Source of the DNA: Bacteroidia bacterium
GTDB taxonomy: Bacteria > Bacteroidota > Bacteroidia > Palsa-965
Assembly (NCBI GenBank): GCA_025454955.1
Contig: JALONL010000009.1
Location: 62,001-126,000 of the forward strand
Length of the DNA stretch: 64,000 nucleotides
Direction: 5' to 3'
Positions 62,589 through 64,000 of this stretch are shown piece after piece (the first letter of the stretch is position 1; every line of letters begins with the position of its first letter). The notes under the pieces are model-generated. The model was not told where the DNA came from and searched no databases. It saw only the letters and a program-made list of their open reading frames with translations. Both the position numbers and the translations under genes were made by a program.

Positions 62589-64000
62589 ATGCAATTCTCA
62601 CACCTCCACGTACATACCCAATTCTCCCTGCTCGACGGGGCGGCGGCCATACCCGATTTATACAAAAAGGCCGTAGCCGACAACATGCCGGCCATAGCCA
62701 TTACCGACCACGGCAACATGTTTGGCGTATTCAAATTTGTGGCCGAGGCGGGGAAGCATAATACGCCCGATAATCCGAATAAAATAAAGCCCATTGTGGG
62801 ATGTGAGTTTTATCTGGTTGACGATCATACCCGCAAGGAATTTACGCGGGATGTGAAAGACAAGCGTTTTCACCAGCTTTTTCTGGCGAAAAATCCGCAG
62901 GGCTACCGCAATCTGGTGAAACTTTGCTCGCAGGGCTATACCGACGGGCTTTATGGCAAGTACCCGCGTATCGACAAGGCGCTGGTGGAAAAATACCACG
63001 AAGGACTTATTGCCACCACCTGCTGCCTCGGGGCTTCGGTGCCGCGTACTATTTTGCAGAAGGGCGAAGCGGCGGGCGAAGACGAATTCAAATGGTGGCT
63101 TGATTTGTTTGGCGAGGATTACTACATCGAACTTCAGCGGCACGATATTCCGGAGCAGAATACGGTAAACGAAATTCTGCTGAAATGGGCGGTGAAGTAC
63201 AACGTGAAAGTAATTGCCTCCAACGATTCACACTACGTGGATGTGGAAGATGCCAACGCCCACGACATTCTGCTGTGCATAAACACCGGCGAAAAGCAGA
63301 GCACGCCTACCATGAAGGAGTTTACCGACGAGGAAGGCGGCGGTATGAAAGGCAAACGCTTTGCATTCTGGAACGATCAGTTCTACTTCAAAACCACGCA
63401 GGAAATGTCGCAACTGTTTAGCGACGTGCCGCAGGCCATTGACAATACCAACGAAATTGTAAGCAAGATTGAGCCGCTTAAACTCAAGCGCGACATCATG
63501 CTGCCGCACTTCAAAATTCCCGAAGGCTTTGTGGATCAGGACGAATTCCTGCGCCACATTACCTACGAAGGTGCGCGCAAACGGTATAACAACGACATTA
63601 CGCAGGAAGTGCAGGAACGCCTCGACTTCGAGCTGTTTACCATTAAAACAATGGGCTTTGCGGGTTACTTCCTCATTGTGCAGGATTTCATTAACCACGG
63701 TCGCGACATTGGCGTGTTTGTAGGCCCGGGACGCGGATCGGCGGCGGGTTCGGCGGTGGCGTACTGCATTGGTATTACCAATATCGACCCGATAAAGTAC
63801 AACCTGCTTTTCGAGCGATTCCTCAATCCCGACCGTAAATCAATGCCTGATATTGATACGGACTTCGACGACGAAGGCCGGCAGCGTGTGATTGATTACG
63901 TGGTGGAGAAATACGGCCAGAACCAGGTGGCACAAATTGTGACCTATGGCACGATGGCCGCCAAAATGTCGATTAAAGACGTGGCCCGTGTGCTCGATCT
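62589..64000 (+). CDS. dnaE: DNA polymerase III alpha subunit (5' part; runs off the window)
   Basis: ATG at 62589; about 470 codons open to the right edge. The PHP domain starts at once: HLHVHTQFSLLDGAAA with H7/H9, AITDHGNMFG, then CCLGASVPR, IELQRHDIPEQ and IASNDSHYV. The palm follows with YFLIVQDFINHGRDIGVFVGPGRGSAAGS, then YNLLFERFLNPDRKSMPDIDTDF carrying two catalytic aspartates. Essential replicative polymerase. GC-rich and ordinary for the genome, marking the return to the core after the AT-rich cargo. Confidence 0.96.
   Translation, partial: MQFSHLHVHTQFSLLDGAAAIPDLYKKAVADNMPAIAITDHGNMFGVFKFVAEAGKHNTPDNPNKIKPIVGCEFYLVDDHTRKEFTRDVKDKRFHQLFLAKNPQGYRNLVKLCSQGYTDGLYGKYPRIDKALVEKYHEGLIATTCCLGASVPRTILQKGEAAGEDEFKWWLDLFGEDYYIELQRHDIPEQNTVNEILLKWAVKYNVKVIASNDSHYVDVEDANAHDILLCINTGEKQSTPTMKEFTDEEGGGMKGKRFAFWNDQFYFKTTQEMSQLFSDVPQAIDNTNEIVSKIEPLKLKRDIMLPHFKIPEGFVDQDEFLRHITYEGARKRYNNDITQEVQERLDFELFTIKTMGFAGYFLIVQDFINHGRDIGVFVGPGRGSAAGSAVAYCIGITNIDPIKYNLLFERFLNPDRKSMPDIDTDFDDEGRQRVIDYVVEKYGQNQVAQIVTYGTMAAKMSIKDVARVLD

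Overview
The window looks like a Bacteroidota chromosome, probably an uncultured or environmental lineage. Evidence: several exported proteins end in type IX secretion (T9SS) sorting domains of both type A and the gliding-motility-associated type B; many genes are preceded by the Bacteroidota -7 element TAnnTTTG; and families largely confined to this phylum occur (DUF5683, DUF5723-like, DUF6089-like, DUF6934, DUF2279). Most of the window is moderately GC-rich. Two blocks are visibly AT-rich with different codon use: about 30.2-32.2 kb and 60.2-62.5 kb.

Layout. 1-3.3 kb: the start of a very large exported protein built of an exact 60-residue tandem repeat (runs off the left edge). 3.5-9 kb: small-molecule enzymes and regulators (FAD oxidoreductase, AAC(3)-I-like acetyltransferase, SDR + AraC pair, nitronate monooxygenase) and an outer-membrane protein. 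9-14.8 kb: surface polysaccharide locus (GT2 and WcaF-like acetyltransferase, divergent from two sulfotransferases and a fused MBOAT-SGNH O-acyltransferase). 14.8-26 kb: CNNM/CBS protein, a lipoprotein / outer-membrane / T9SS cargo operon, a helical-repeat protein divergent from an unknown two-domain protein, and a small lipoprotein. 26-29.9 kb: sugar kinase, a cluster of palindromic repeats around a DUF3817 gene, and a MarR-ABC exporter operon.

30-32.2 kb is the most interesting region. Directly after a tRNA-Arg(ACG) gene lies a small AT-rich island holding a prokaryotic viperin homologue overlapped by a CMP-kinase-like gene, the same pairing as vertebrate RSAD2 (viperin) and CMPK2. It ends in an IS-end/MITE-like inverted repeat. 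It is most likely an antiviral locus in which the kinase supplies nucleotide triphosphates and viperin turns them into chain-terminating ddhNTPs.

32-43 kb: DUF2279 protein, a glycine-rich T9SS cargo, MFS transporter, DsbA-like protein, hydrolases, a DUF6934 gene with a 51-residue companion ORF, a DoxX-like protein, an FMN reductase and an MBL-fold hydrolase. 42.9-49.6 kb: parA, a 22-bp tandem repeat, parB, then a histidine kinase/LytTR system lying between parB and a DUF5683 gene. 49.7-55.9 kb: TetR-regulated TolC-MFP-RND efflux operon with matching TGAACnnnGTTCA operators. 56-58.8 kb: a large type B T9SS cargo, flanked by two copies of a 42-bp hairpin element. 58.8-62.3 kb: a decayed transposase, a tyrosine recombinase and three AT-rich cargo genes (SAM methyltransferase plus two unknown convergent genes). 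62.6 kb to the right edge: the start of dnaE.
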